Assembly (NCBI GenBank): GCA_001464955.1
Contig: LNEM01000031.1
Coordinates: 62,001-126,000 of the forward strand
DNA length: 64,000 nt
Source of the DNA: Rhizobiales bacterium Ga0077537
Lineage (GTDB): Bacteria > Pseudomonadota > Alphaproteobacteria > Rhizobiales > Hyphomicrobiaceae
Direction: 5' to 3'
Below the pieces are notes generated by a model. The model was not told where the DNA came from. It did no database searches and saw nothing but the letters and a program-made list of their open reading frames with translations. The position numbers were made by a program, and so were the translations under genes. Shown here one piece after another: positions 63,986 to 64,000 of the stretch (position 1 is its first letter; each line of letters begins with the position of its first letter).

Positions 63986-64000
63986 ATGACTGTGCAGATT
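63986..64000 (+). CDS. Start of a further gene, possibly moaD (runs off the window)
   Basis: Only an ATG and four codons (MTVQI) are present, 33 bases after pgsA. moaD and moaE follow pgsA in many alphaproteobacteria, which is the sole reason for the suggestion. The sequence itself cannot confirm it. Confidence 0.25.

Overview
The window is a GC-rich, densely coding chromosomal segment of an alphaproteobacterium, most likely in the Hyphomicrobiales (Rhizobiales) and relatives. The reasons are the bacterial type A RNase P RNA with a promoter close to the alphaproteobacterial sigma-70 consensus, the run SUV3/MgpS-like helicase - S4 protein - FdxA - CarD, the ornithine-lipid genes olsB-olsA, B12-dependent NrdJ, a GTTC-N7-GTTC box of the alphaproteobacterial LexA type, and an oxalate module of the kind found in methylotrophs and rhizobia. 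No species is claimed. I see no insertion sequence, prophage, CRISPR array, tRNA or rRNA. About 52 protein genes are supported.

Layout. 1-5.5 kb: the 5' end of pyrE, rnpB with its promoter, a membrane zinc peptidase, parE, two further zincin-type peptidases and an ACT-like protein. 5.7-14.4 kb: a sugar/polysaccharide locus, with a divergent glycosyltransferase, then SDR, GT14-like transferase, sugar C-methyltransferase, nucleotidyltransferase, PIG-L deacetylase, epimerase and an aminopeptidase-like DUF4910-type protein, largely with overlapping starts and stops, ended by a convergent rfbC. 14.7-18.8 kb: lysC, ptsP and a hypothetical gene. 19.2-24.6 kb (minus strand): nrdJ preceded by a LexA-type box, rarA and a polysaccharide flippase. 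24.7-31.3 kb: two small genes, a D,D-carboxypeptidase, an orphan oligopeptide-type binding protein, an isocitrate-lyase-family enzyme and an AsmA-like protein.

31.7-35.8 kb: 3-oxoacid CoA-transferase subunits, a methyltransferase-like protein, an SMP-30 lactonase and a TauE/SafE permease. 35.9-39.2 kb: three translationally coupled genes whose products all carry export signals, namely a PAAR-repeat protein, a TPR-CHAT (caspase-like) protease and a small cytochrome c; this is the most unusual set here. 39.2-41.3 kb: a sulfide/persulfide-type module (DUF2892, metallo-beta-lactamase-fold persulfide dioxygenase-like enzyme, TauE/SafE). 41.3-45.2 kb (minus): a four-gene catabolic operon (SDR, class C beta-lactamase-fold hydrolase, SDR, LLM oxidoreductase). 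45.4-52.1 kb: DUF3108 protein, helicase, S4 protein, fdxA and a CarD regulator with a histone-H1-like N-terminal extension.

52.2-60.6 kb: a thermonuclease-like gene and, divergent from it, an oxalate operon: GntR/FCD regulator with a near-perfect palindrome at its 5' end, oxc, frc, a stand-alone formyltransferase/10-formyl-THF hydrolase-like protein, fhs and a V4R-like protein. Together these turn oxalate into CO2 and formate and feed one-carbon units into tetrahydrofolate. 60.8-64 kb: olsB-olsA, a fumarylacetoacetate-hydrolase-family gene, pgsA and the first codons of a further gene, possibly moaD.
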